Assembly (NCBI GenBank): GCA_963965975.1
Contig: OZ014411.1
Location: forward strand, 3,891,001-3,955,000
Length of the DNA: 64,000 nucleotides
Direction: 5' to 3'
DNA from: Xestospongia bergquistia
Lineage: Eukaryota; Porifera; Demospongiae; Haplosclerida; Petrosiidae
A program made the translations under genes and the position numbers. Each line of letters opens with the position of its first letter. Position 1 is the first letter of the stretch. Positions 16,649-27,500 of the stretch are shown here, in pieces. Under the pieces are notes generated by a model. That model was not told the DNA's origin. It searched no databases and saw only the letters and a list, made by a program, of their open reading frames with translations.

Positions 16649-18688
16649 TTACTGTGCACATTGAAGACTATGCTGCATACTTTCAGCAATTGATTTAAAT
16701 CCATCAATTTTTATAAGTATATTAATTAGTTTTGTTATTAAAGTGGGCTGTGTATCAATTTTGGACATTAGACCTTTCATTAGAGCTGTGCCTTTCTGCA
16801 CGTCTGTTGCAGGACTGTTATCTGTAGCACAATTGTAACATTCTTTAGTTATAAGATGAGCGCTGAAGAGTTCTGAAGCAAGTAGTAACCTATTATCAGA
16901 TACACACATCAGTCTAACTAAACTACTATGGTATGTTCTAAATACTTCATCAAGTGAAAAAGGACCTGTGGATTTGAAAAGATTATAATTAACTAAACTT
17001 TGTTATTGGTTACTATTAAAATCTCAAGTTGAATTAAATGGTTGACATACTTAGTTCTGGACTACTGATAGGTGACACTATACCACCAACACTACCTATA
17101 CAAGGTAAAAACTTCATATACTAGCTATTCTGAATACAAAAGGAAATTAACATGAAAGGTTTAGATGGTTCCTTACTTGTTGTACTTCCACTTAGAGATC
17201 GCACAATGTATATCACCTTTACATTGCCTGATTTTATTCCTTTCAATGGAATACTGTGGTCTATCTTTTTAACAGTTTCAGGATTGTGCTCCACTTATAT
17301 TGTGATGACTATAGAAGGACAAGATGGGGGAACTTGAATACCATATTTGTCCACGTCACTTTGATGTATCTGTGATATTAACAATACAGCATGTAATATA
17401 GACATTTAATTACCAACCAAGGTGGGACTTTGATGTGGGCGAATATTCAATCCAACAAAAGAGTGTTTCTGTTCATTTAGAATTAATTCAATACAACCAT
17501 TGCTGTCTTGAAATTCAAAAGAAACGCAGACATCTTTTTCCGCATTAGAGGAAAGAGAAGTCTTCATAAACTATAATATTTAATTGGATAGACATACTTA
17601 ATAGGTAATTCCACTACATGTTATTTACCTCTTCTAAACCACTCAGTTGTTTTGCTACTACAAATCTCATTAGCCACTCATTGTATTCTCTGCTTTGATG
17701 CTTACTTTCATATATCACCTGTCCTACATACTTATTATCAGGAGGTGAACTATTAACAGAACTCTGGTCTACAAGGAAATTTAATTCTGTTTGTTAATGA
17801 AAACAAAGGATACTTGTGTATGGGACTGCTCATTAGACACAGTGAAAGAAGGAGAGGGAGTAGATTCAGGACAAGGCTCTTAGTTAGATCTGGTAGATGT
17901 CATCACAAGTTTAGTATTATCTTCAATTGAGAGGGAGAGTGATGACAATCCGGTGCTGTCAGTTACAGAATTTCTTGTTTCTGGTGATTTAATTGTTTGA
18001 GACTCAATAATATGTGAATCATTAGTAATAACATCTTCCTCAAATGAAATGTGATCACTTCTCCTTGACCGTCGAAATAAATTAGCAATTCTTTCTTTAA
18101 GCTTAACAATACCTTTGAAAGAGAACTGCAATAGAGAAATACTGCCATACTGACTATCAGGAGAGAAATGCCCTCCTTCTTCTAGTTGGAACTGGTAGGG
18201 GAGCACAGGTTGGTCGTGAGATGCTGTAACAAAACTTAAATAACTAGCATGGTCTTTAGTGACTAGATGTGCACAGTGTTGGATCTCTAACTTGACTGCT
18301 TGTTGAAGTGGCTTAGAGACAGATATAGCGAATACAATACTAATTAATTCAGCATCTTCAGGCAATTGGAACTGACCACCAATTAGCGCCGTCACAGCTA
18401 TTTCATATGTCTCTGCTGGAGGTTGAGTGCCTTTAGGAATGATAATCCTTAAACCATATTCATTCCAGAAGAAAGACTGTGGAATCTCTCCTTGAATAAG
18501 GAACAATTTCTTGTCTCTTACATACACACCATGAAGTGTATCTATAATAACTTTAATTAAAAAGAATTTAATGTTGAAACGCTAAGTACCATTAATTGGT
18601 GTAAGGTAGTTAAATTGAACAGCAATGTCCTTTTTATTTAGTAACTGATTTTTTGATTCAACTACCGTTACCAGTGCCTCAGGATTTT
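16649..18688 (-). pseudogene. 3' remnant of ankyrin/ZU5/death-fold gene (copy 1)
   Basis: Eight exons on the minus strand match the 3' half of the complete gene at 36328-45136: 18590-18688, 17814-18541 (ZU5-like domain, ...FFWNEYGLRIIIPKGTQPP), 17629-17768, 17418-17570, 17177-17369, 17051-17095 and 16649-16965 (helical death-fold-like end) are each the same size as in copy 2 apart from the ZU5 exon. All exons for the ankyrin repeats and coiled coil are missing. The ZU5 exon ends in a TAA at 17880-17882 where copy 2 has CAA, and its donor has lost a G. This copy is therefore truncated at both ends, although the remaining exons are little changed, which points to recent loss. Seven exon blocks are given; the ZU5 block includes the stop. 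Confidence 0.8.
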
Positions 18689-19078
18689 CTATAGAAAATA
18701 TAAATTGTATAATGTTCATCTCACATATCTGCTATTAACTGTAACATCTAGAAAACTATCTATAAATATGTCCTGCATATTTGCTGTAAGCCTATAAATT
18801 ATTTTTTTCGGAAATTTTAAAATCCTAATGAGTAAGTTTTACATTATTACACTTTGTATACAATAAAAGCAACATTGTATAATAGTAGTTTTCTGTAAGA
18901 GTTGTTTGATTTATCTATCGTCAATTGAGTTTGTCTTTTGCTTATATATATATTATATATATATATAATCATCAGAGTAGTCATCAAAACTATGGTATTA
19001 TTTCCATTGATTTCATGAAATCGCTAGACTTTTTAGTGAATTTATGAAGTCCCTAAGTGAACAGTGATTTCACAAATT

Positions 19079-19110
19079 CCCTGAAAGTTTCAGGGATTTT
19101 GCAAAATCCC
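19079..19110. repeat. Two overlapping perfect palindromes
   Basis: CCCTGAAAGTTTCAGGG (19079-19095) and GGGATTTTGCAAAATCCC (19093-19110) share the GGG at 19093-19095. Only one of the two hairpins can form at a time. A third short palindrome, atttcatgaaat, lies just upstream. All are kept at 38763-38794 in unit 2. This could be a decayed mobile-element end; function is unknown. Confidence 0.8.
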
Positions 19111-21639
19111 TATATGCACAATCTTATTGTAACATTATATACATGTATGTATATAATTAGAAGATTGTAAGTTTAATTTATTGTAAAATTGCAGGTACAA
19201 AGAACCATATGACTAAGGAGAATAGGTTCTAACATTTATAAACTCAGCAAATATAGATATACAATTATACATGTATTAGTGGCTCTACTAAAGCAAGATG
19301 CATAATCAAAAATATACTGCAAAATCCTTTAAAATTTGATTCATCTACTAATAAACATATCATCTTGTTTACATTCTTTGGGAGATCTTTATTACTTGTA
19401 TCGCAGTTTGTGTTGCTATTGTAAATAAAAGCTTGAACTTTTTACCTCAAGTAATTGTTGCACATCCGGATTGCACTATGCGTACTTCTGCAATTGTTAA
19501 ACTTTGTAATACATAAAAACAACACCTACCAAAATTTGTCTTTAGAAGCAGTTCCTTTCTTGTATGCTCTCTCTCTCACTACAGCAATTAATTTTTAATT
19601 AACGTTATTCACGTGATTAAATTATTACTCAGAAATAAACCACAGTTCATCAGCGTTCTATATATATGATGCATTCAAGTATTAACCTTTCAAGATAAGG
19701 TTAACTTTAAACTATTAACCATCATATCATTACCTTTTTATAATAAATCAATACTTGACCCATAGAACACAATCAACTTGCATTCTTTTATAACATGAAC
19801 CAATTGGTAATGTTGACACATGCTGATCAGCTATTCTATGTACATTAAAACAATTGTATTTGTAGAGAAGAATAACTAAAATAGCAATGAACAATCTATT
19901 ATTTATTGTAAGACTTGATTGCATTCATTACTTTTTACAAAAAGAAATCATAGCAATGTGAGTCAGCTAGGTAATGATGCTATTAGAATTTTATATTCTA
20001 TACTTATAGAATGTCCAACACCATTTAAAACTACTTTTACCCAATGAATTCTACATTCGTAGCACAGCCTTGAAAGTAACACCATCTATATATTACTGTA
20101 ACATCATGTGGTGAATTCAGCTAATAAATAGTTATTTTTGTTATAAATGAGTTGATTATCATGCAGGCATACATGTGTTAGAGAACTATCTCAATGGAGT
20201 AGGTATTAGGACAGCCCTTCCAACCACTTGCATACTCTATGTGAGGATAACAGCATTAAACTCTATGAGTTCATTTCCATTGAAACTGCGTAGTAATCAA
20301 AACAGCAGCTGTTGTTTATGCTTTCCAAATTATATATGTACTTTGTAGGATTTATTTTCACTGTTTACAACACAGGAGATAAGTATTATTGGCTTCAAAC
20401 TAACAACACTGAACCAAATTGAAATTACAAAATAGATGTCTTTATACTTATTATAATGATTAAATAATGTTGTAAAATAGTTACAAAATATATTAGTAAT
20501 CAACCTAACAGCAACCCAAGTGATCATCAATTTTGTAAAACAACTAATCTGTTTCAAATGTTTAAGAAATCTTTTACCCAATCTATGTCAGCTGACCATT
20601 AAATACCTGACAGACATCGAGTAATAATTGTTAGCAGAGTTTAAGCAACGAATTGATTGTGAGAGAGTATAATATAACAACAATAAATATAATCAGAAAT
20701 AGCAAGTCAACAAGAGAGAGATTGATCAATAGACATATATATAACAATACAAAAATCATTCATTTTATATGGCATCATTTACAGGAAGTAATACATAACT
20801 ATGTTTACATAAATGGTTAACACATTCATACTTATTAAATCACTATTCTCCAACAATAATAATCTTACATAATGTTCATATCAACATCATGCTGTAACAT
20901 GACATACATTGGGTAAATATAAAGATGGCTTAAATCATTATGGTAATTTATAGCTTAATATCTAATGTATTTGACACAATAGTCTTAAAACAATGCTGTC
21001 ATCTCTTGTCTTTAAACTTACAACTTATTAAAAGCTGTGTCGGTCTCCAAGATGGGTCAAGTCTTTAGCTTGGTTCAAAAATTACAAAAAAATAGTTCAA
21101 TTTACCAACTTGTTAGACTAGTTTATCATGGAAATTTATTTTAACTAACACACAACTATGTATTATCTTGTCCTCTAATACCATAAATTAATATGTGTTT
21201 ACTGAAAGTCCATTATAATTATAACTATTTAAAATAAATATTACCGCTAGTCGGTGAAGTCATATCAATCTAGCTAGCAAGCAGATACATACTCATAAAT
21301 TCAGCTTGATATGATAGGAATAAAAATATTCTAACTTGGAAAACTTCTTTTGTTACCCATCAAATTCATATGAGGCGCTGTTAGTGTCAAAATTGAAAAA
21401 TTTTTATGATATAATAACTAAGTAATTATTTATTAAATAACTGTTGATTTACTTTTTATTTATTTAATAAATCATATATTATTAATTATTTTACATTATT
21501 TACTAAATCATGCATGAGTTAGTAAATCACAAGTTATTTAACAAATAACGAGCATTAAAAAGTAAATCGTAACATGCTAACTGTACCATTGATTGAATTC
21601 AATTTTGACAAAAAATTTGCCCCATAAATTCATAGTACA

Positions 21640-21820
21640 TTGTGGCGATGTATCAGTAATTAAATTTACGGTATTTTGTGAGATCCCATGTCCCATGCAG
21701 AGTTAAATAATACGTTGGTGCTACTGCTTTTTGTATATAACGAAATATATTGGAAACTAGATTTTTCCTGTTGTCTTTTCTCTCCCTCCTTCTCAGCGTT
21801 CTGATTGAATTCACCTAATC
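21640..21820 (+). promoter_or_regulatory. Conserved leader/promoter region of GGT1
   Basis: Sequence such as aatttacggtat...tgtgagatccca, a tatataacgaaatatattgga motif and a pyrimidine-rich run ending ttctcag shortly before the ATG is shared with GGT2 (52940-53090), while sequence further upstream is less alike. The ttctcag could be the acceptor of a 5' UTR intron. No start site can be proven from sequence. Confidence 0.35.
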
Positions 21821-24006
21821 ATGGCAAAAGTGAAAAAATGTTTATGCCGTGTAGCAATTACTTGTTCAATAATATACTTTATTTATTTAATAATCAGACT
21901 GAGTGCAATAATCACAATAATCGTTATTGTTGGGTTCCCTAAACAAAATAGTCATTCTGACGATGAGACATTGGAAAGTGGTTATAAACATGGAGCTGTA
22001 GCCAGTGATTCTCCTAATTGCTCTAAAATAGGAGTGGCAATACTAAAGAAAAATGGATCGGCTGTCGACTCAGCAATAGCAACTTTGTTCTGTATAGGAG
22101 TACACAATTTGCAATTGGCTGGCATTGGAGGTGGTGGTTTTCTTATGTACTATAATTCATCCATGAAACAAGCTTTTGCTATTGATTTTCGTGAAAAAGC
22201 TCCTCAAGAAATCCCTGAAAATGTGATGAAGATGTTTAAAAATAATTCAGACTCTACAAGAAGAGGTACGTTATGTGTATATTTCTTAAGTACTTTATAA
22301 GTATAATAGGTGGATTAGCTATTGGTGTACCAGGACAAGTCAAAGGATTGTATGAAGCCCATCAACAGTTTGGTCGCCTATCTTGGGCAGAGCTTGTTCA
22401 ACTATCTATTGAATTAGCTGAAAAAGGTGTTGAAATTTTACCATCAGTAGCCAAGAGTATAGAAGAGGGATCTGTTTATAGTAACTTAATGAAAGGAAAT
22501 TTTCCAAATTTGAAGTTAGTTAGTGAAGTTTAGTATTGATAAATGCAATGATTTTATGCAGACAATTATTAATAAGTCCTAATGGTCAAGCATTAACTGT
22601 GGGTAGCACTTTGAAGCAGCCTCAGCTAGCTACAACTTTAAGAGCTATAGCTGAAGAAGGACCAGACTACTTTTACAACAGTAACTTTACTAAAAAATTG
22701 GTTAAAGATTTGCGTGAACAATACAATAGCATTTTAACATTTGAAGATTTCAAAACTTATACTGCAGTTACTCGACCTGTGTTAATGAGCCGTTTTGACA
22801 ATAACATGGAAATTTACAGTTTTCCTCCCCCAGCTAGTGGTGCAATGTTAGCTCTAATATTGAATATACTAGATGATGGTAAAAACTAAATGATCATTTA
22901 AAAGTTTACTTAAATGTTTTCAGGTTACCTTCAGACTGGAATTAATTTAAGAGCAGAGGCATATCATCGTATTGTGGAAGCATTCAAATTTGGCTATGGC
23001 CAGCGTATGTTTTTAGGAGATCCTGACTTTAATAATACTATCAATGAAGTAAGATACATAACTTTTATCAAACGTAATCTGTATATTAATAGGTTGTGAA
23101 ATATATGATGTATGTTAACACTTCAGAAAGGATGCGTGACCGAATTAATGATACAACAACTTACGATGATACTTACTACAAAGAACACTTAGGATATAAT
23201 CCACCATCTTTAGGAACTACTCATCTTTGTGTGCTGGATGAACAAGGTGATGGAGTGGCAATTACTAGTACTATAAATAACCAGTAAGAAAAAGGAAAAA
23301 GAGATTTATTAATAAGATATTTCTTAGTTTTGGTAGTTTAGTGCGATTAAGTGGTGTTCTTTTTAATAATCAAATGGATGACTTTAGTATACCAGGAAGA
23401 AATAACTCCTCTGGATATCCTTCTTCTGAAAGTAATTACTTACGAGGTGGCCATAGACCTCTTTCATCAGCAGTCCCTACCATCATTACTAAAAATGGAA
23501 AGATAGTTATGATTGTCGGAGCTGCAGGAGGCATGAAAATACCAACAGCAACAGTACAGGTATATATATGAGAGACCAATTAAGTGTATCACTGTAGCTT
23601 GTTAGCATATGTCAGCAAAAAATGTCTGTCCCAAGTCCACTAAAATAGTAACACTTACATTACTCATAATGATATGAGCGAGCTAACTGATACACAATAA
23701 TTGTCGAACTCTAATTGCAAAATCAATTCAGATTATACTTTTCAGGTTATATTAAATGTGCTCAAGTTTGTTATGTCATTAAATAAAGCAGTATCAAGTC
23801 CACGATTGCATCATCAACTTTTACCAAACAATGTGACAGTTGAAAGAGATTTTCCTGAGTCTTACATTGAAAAGCTACGAGAGCTGAATCATATAATTGA
23901 GTTCCACGATGGAACATTAGGAACTGTGCAAGCTATTTTTAAAACTAATGGAGAGATTTATGCTGTGTGTGATAAGCGAAGAGATGGTCAACCAGCTGGT
24001 TACTAA
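21821..24006 (+). CDS. GGT: Gamma-glutamyltransferase, membrane-anchored (GGT1)
   Basis: GGT cleaves the gamma-glutamyl bond of glutathione at the outer cell surface. Seven exons join in phase to 591 codons plus stop: 21821-22265, 22310-22514, 22562-22878, 22924-23048, 23093-23283, 23328-23559, 23746-24006. The ATG follows a conserved leader. Residues about 13-40 form one hydrophobic signal anchor after a basic start, typical of a type II membrane protein. Family motifs are present: AVDSAIAT and GIGGGGFL in the large subunit, GTTHL with the expected catalytic and self-cleavage Thr at residue 406, FNNQMDDFS, RPLSS, VGAAGG and SSPRLHHQL, ending RRDGQPAGY. Length is close to human GGT1 (569 aa). 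No stop or shift is seen. Its paralogue is at 53091-55352. Substrate range is not visible from sequence. Confidence 0.93.
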
Positions 24007-24480
24007 CTAACCCACATGATGATAAGTATTGTGAATGCTATTTCTTATAGTTATTAATAATCATTTGTGTGTTAGCATTTCATTTAAAAGAAATAGTTAA
24101 AAGAGATAAGTCATGGGCTATCATAGTATGCTCAATATGATATGCTTGTTCTGACTTTTTTAAAAACATATATAGTGCTACCAATTCAGAAATGCATAAC
24201 TATTAAGGTTTGTTAACAATTAATCATTTCATTCGAGTAAAGATATCTTTATGTACATACAATAATGAAGTAATAACATCCTCATTGCAACATACCACAG
24301 ACATTACCCTTTAGACTTTTATCTGGCTTCAGTAGTAGAGCACACACGACTGACTAACTTACAAGAGCCTACAATATGCTAACAAAAGGTGGCATTTCTG
24401 TGCATAGTGATATTTAGTAAGATATTATAGTTTATAAAAGATGAAAGTGTTGAGTATATACATCGCACACTGAATACTGA
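24007..24480. other. 3' flank of GGT1
   Basis: This AT-rich sequence is shared with 55353-55715 in unit 2 for about its first 330 bases. No coding feature is supported. Confidence 0.5.
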
Positions 24481-24798
24481 ATAATGGCCTACAATAAGCC
24501 TCACAATAGACAGTGTCTGAAGTACATTTTCATCATAACTGTGAAAATATGATTCCAAGAACATAGTCTTTAAAGTCCTTAGCTTCACATGTCTGGTTTC
24601 TGTTCTTTGAAAGTTAGTCTATAAAATTAATAATATGATTAATATAAATTGTTTTCCAATTACTTACTTGTAACAAAGCTCTTTGCTTTTTGTCATAGTT
24701 AGATTCATTTCAACTTTTTCTCTAGTTGAAGCAGAACCTTCGAAAATGCCGGCTATGGCTTCTTTGAGAGAAGGATGATTTCCCTGTATTTGTATAAC
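24481..24798 (-). pseudogene. Two small unrecognised minus-strand exons (copy 1)
   Basis: An exon at 24668-24798 has a clear acceptor (ttcttcttttag) and donor (gtaagtaa) and reads GIFEGSASTREKVEMNLTMT...KELCYK in its second half. A second exon starts at 24618 and reads TNFQRTETRHVKLRTLKTMF then SYDENVLQTLSIVRLI. Compared with unit 2 there is one extra base in the first exon near 24771, which breaks the frame. I do not recognise the family. The exons face the GGT gene tail to tail. Confidence 0.4.
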
Positions 24799-25154
24799 CT
24801 AAAAGAAGAAATAAAAATTAACACATTTATTCAAAAAATATATAATTATAATCTTAGTACCTTTTAGTATGTAGATTAACACATACTTACACTAGTGTAA
24901 TTAATACTTTCATTGATGAACAGATATACATGCATAACTAAGTTGGGTAATTTAAACAACTTCTACTTTTAGTTGTCACAGAAAATCTCAGTTCAAATAT
25001 ATGAGCAAGCAGACAAACAATTTGTGTCAATATGATTTTGATAATATAAAGTCTATATTCAACAGCTGGTCAGTCCAGCTTAACTCTTCTCATTCCATTC
25101 TATACCTATACTCTCATACTCCATTCTGTTTCATACCCATGCTACATGTCATAG
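24799..25154. other. Junction of unit 1 and unit 2
   Basis: Up to about 25063 the sequence matches 57122-57390. After about 25078 it matches the UPF1 intron at 61066 onwards. The join therefore fuses the unit 1 3' flank directly to UPF1 intron 2 and removes UPF1 exons 1-2 and everything upstream from copy 2. Confidence 0.75.
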
Positions 25155-25712
25155 ATATTGTGGTATACACGATCCAGCAGCTGTTGTAATGTGTACCTCT
25201 ACTAAAAAATGGTTTTGTAATGGAAGAGGCAACAAATCAGGAAGGTCTCCCATGCATTCTCCTTATCTTTGATTTTTAACCCATTTTCCTCCAAATAGGC
25301 ATATCATAAATCATCTTGTTCGTGCAGGTTGTCATGAGATTATACTTCATAAGGAAGGACTACTAGGAGAGACAATACTAGAATGTTATAACTGTGGTTG
25401 TAAGAATGTATTTAAGTTAGGATTTGTACCAGCTAAAGTTGACTCTGTTGTCATGTTGCTATGAAGGCAAGGAAATTTAAGAGTGACCATCTACATGTAT
25501 ATGAATGACATTCTTTTTGTGTCTCTAGACACCCTTGTTCACAATCTAAGTGTCGAAGATTTGAATTGGAATCTAGCAAATTGGCAACCACTAATAGTTG
25601 ACAGGTCAGTCTTGAATATCATAGATACATATATGTCTATTCACCTTGTCTCTTTACAAATAGTATGTGTACAATTTGTACACATACACATCAGTGTTGT
25701 TTCAATTAACTG

Positions 25713-26280
25713 CAGGGATGTGGAAATATATTTTCAGTCTTAGGACAATTGTCCTATGACTGAAAATATCTGCCGGACATATCTGTTTTGATATTTTTGT
25801 GTTTGGACATATTCATCATAACTTTAAAATGGCTAAATCTTCTTGAGCAATGAAATATGCAGCTTCAAGAAGTGTAATCATTGCTTTATCAGTTAGATCT
25901 GTGGCAGAAGTGAACATTTAAGCAGCATTGAAAGAGTTTGGATCTACATGTAGTAAAAAAATTCTTCTTATGATGTTTTTGACAGAGCTTACAGTACATA
26001 ATCTTGGTACTGCTGTCATAGAAAAAACACGAAAAATCTTCCAAATAAGATCTCACAAACTGCCTACTATCAGCTTCATCGTCATTTCTTGCTCGTTTGA
26101 ACGACGTAGTGGCTGTTTGGGGCTGCTTTACTCCTGGCACATGCACATAGCTAACTTATTATGGGTGTGGCTATGTTTGTCCGTTTCTGCTGTGGCTAAA
26201 GGGTTAAAATCGAACACAATGGATATTTTGTGAAAAAAAACGGACAATGTCCACCATGACCGGCTATTTCTACATCACTG
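25713..26280 (-). mobile_element. hAT-type DNA transposon fragment in a UPF1 intron (copy 2)
   Basis: The element begins CAGGGATGTGGAAAT and ends with the inverted form ATTTCTACATCACTG. It is flanked on both sides by the 8-bp target-site duplication ATTAACTG (25705-25712 and 26281-26288), the hallmark of hAT elements. On the minus strand, 25889-26146 reads a TTF/BED-like zinc-finger piece ([17 protein letters not shown]), and after a frame change [20 protein letters not shown], as in hAT-like ZNF862-type proteins. The rest of the transposase is missing. The element is inherited by copy 3 (61698-62267) and absent from copy 1. Confidence 0.85.
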
Positions 26281-26710
26281 ATTAACTGTAACTAAAACTA
26301 AAAGTACTTTGATTGTTTTCACTATTAGTTAACTAACTACAACTAACTAAAGGGAATTTTTGTCTATATATCCCAAACATATCTGTAAAAAAAGCTTCTA
26401 TAATCTTTTATAATACATCCATAGCGATCCATAAGTAATTAAAATCCTTTAAAGTGAAACCAAACCAAATTAATTAAATTAACTAAAAGGAATTTTATTA
26501 CTATTTAGCACAGATACAGTAAGATGTCAATGATGTCATGTACTGTATTATGTATTCAAAATAGGTTCAGTCCACAATGTCAACTCCCATAATTTCAGAG
26601 TGTTTCATGTAGACCAACTCTAGTAATTACTGAATTCTTTATAATAGAAACCATTGGAAAGATAAGAACTAATTAATTAGTCTCTAGTGCGTATTGTGAT
26701 GATTATACTT

Positions 26711-26773
<63 letters not shown>

Positions 26774-27500
26774 CAAGGTAGTTAGAGTTTGACTAAGAAT
26801 AAACTAATATAAACTAATAATATTACTAGTACCTAGTCTAAACAGACCAGCTTTCCCAAACATTATAGTACACTGTTGTAAACATTGTAACTCATTTGGC
26901 TGAGGAACCAAGTTTATCTTACTAGCCATCTACTCTATCTACAACATTGGAATATGCTAATATAAATTTTGTATTCACTTGTCTGAGGAATGAAATCTGA
27001 CCAGCCAAGACTACAATTAACTTAGTTCACATAAAAATGCACAAAGCACACACTTGATGACAATTTGACACATTGATACTTTTGAAGTTGACTAACTAAT
27101 ACTAATTCTTGAAAATTGCAATTGGGAGACCAAGGGCTAGGTCCAGTTTGGATACATTTAACTGTAATGACAATCTTAAGGAAAATGTTTGTTGTATTGA
27201 GAAAAGCTGAAGGAATTTCAGGAACTAAGATCAATGGTAAGAACAATAAAGCTAAGCGTTAAAAGAAAAAACATCATTAGCAAACGTTAAAGCTTGAGAA
27301 GCATCCATTAACAACATTACAATACCTTCCTACCTATTATTAACTATTGTGTGTATTATAACTAACTAAAATTAGTAGTAAAGAATGCTAAAACAAAATT
27401 TTCCTAAACCAAAAAATTAACTGTAACTAAACAAAAAGTAAATGCTATGAGTAAAACAATACTACCACATGTTTACACACACATATACCAGAATGTATTC
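26281..27500. other. Further inserted sequence in UPF1 intron 5
   Basis: The intron is about 90 bp in copy 1 and about 1.9 kb here. The inserted sequence is bracketed by near-direct repeats of attaactgtaactaaa (26281 and near 27417). It contains an AT dinucleotide tract (26710-26771) and many taactaac motifs. It may be a second unknown insertion. Copy 3 lacks about 460 bp of it (about 26345-26808). An open minus-strand stretch at 27022-27246 has no recognisable family. Confidence 0.5.
26710..26771. repeat. (AT)n tract
   Basis: About 60 bases of AT dinucleotides with one interruption. The tract is absent from copy 3, where the surrounding segment is deleted. Confidence 0.9.

Larger units (their letters stand above)
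18689..21820. other. Spacer between ZU5 remnant and GGT1
   Basis: This holds former introns and flanks of the ankyrin/ZU5 gene, without its exons. Relative to unit 2 it lacks the equivalents of about 38836-39446 (a coiled-coil exon) and about 39736-47035 (all ankyrin exons). From about 19456 it matches 47036 onwards, and from about 19840 also 51740 onwards. An AT dinucleotide tract lies at 18945-18970. Confidence 0.55.

Noticed and set aside
25928-26233. Plus-strand open frame in the hAT element
   Set aside because: It is opposite the minus-strand zinc-finger fragment, which has the family motif.
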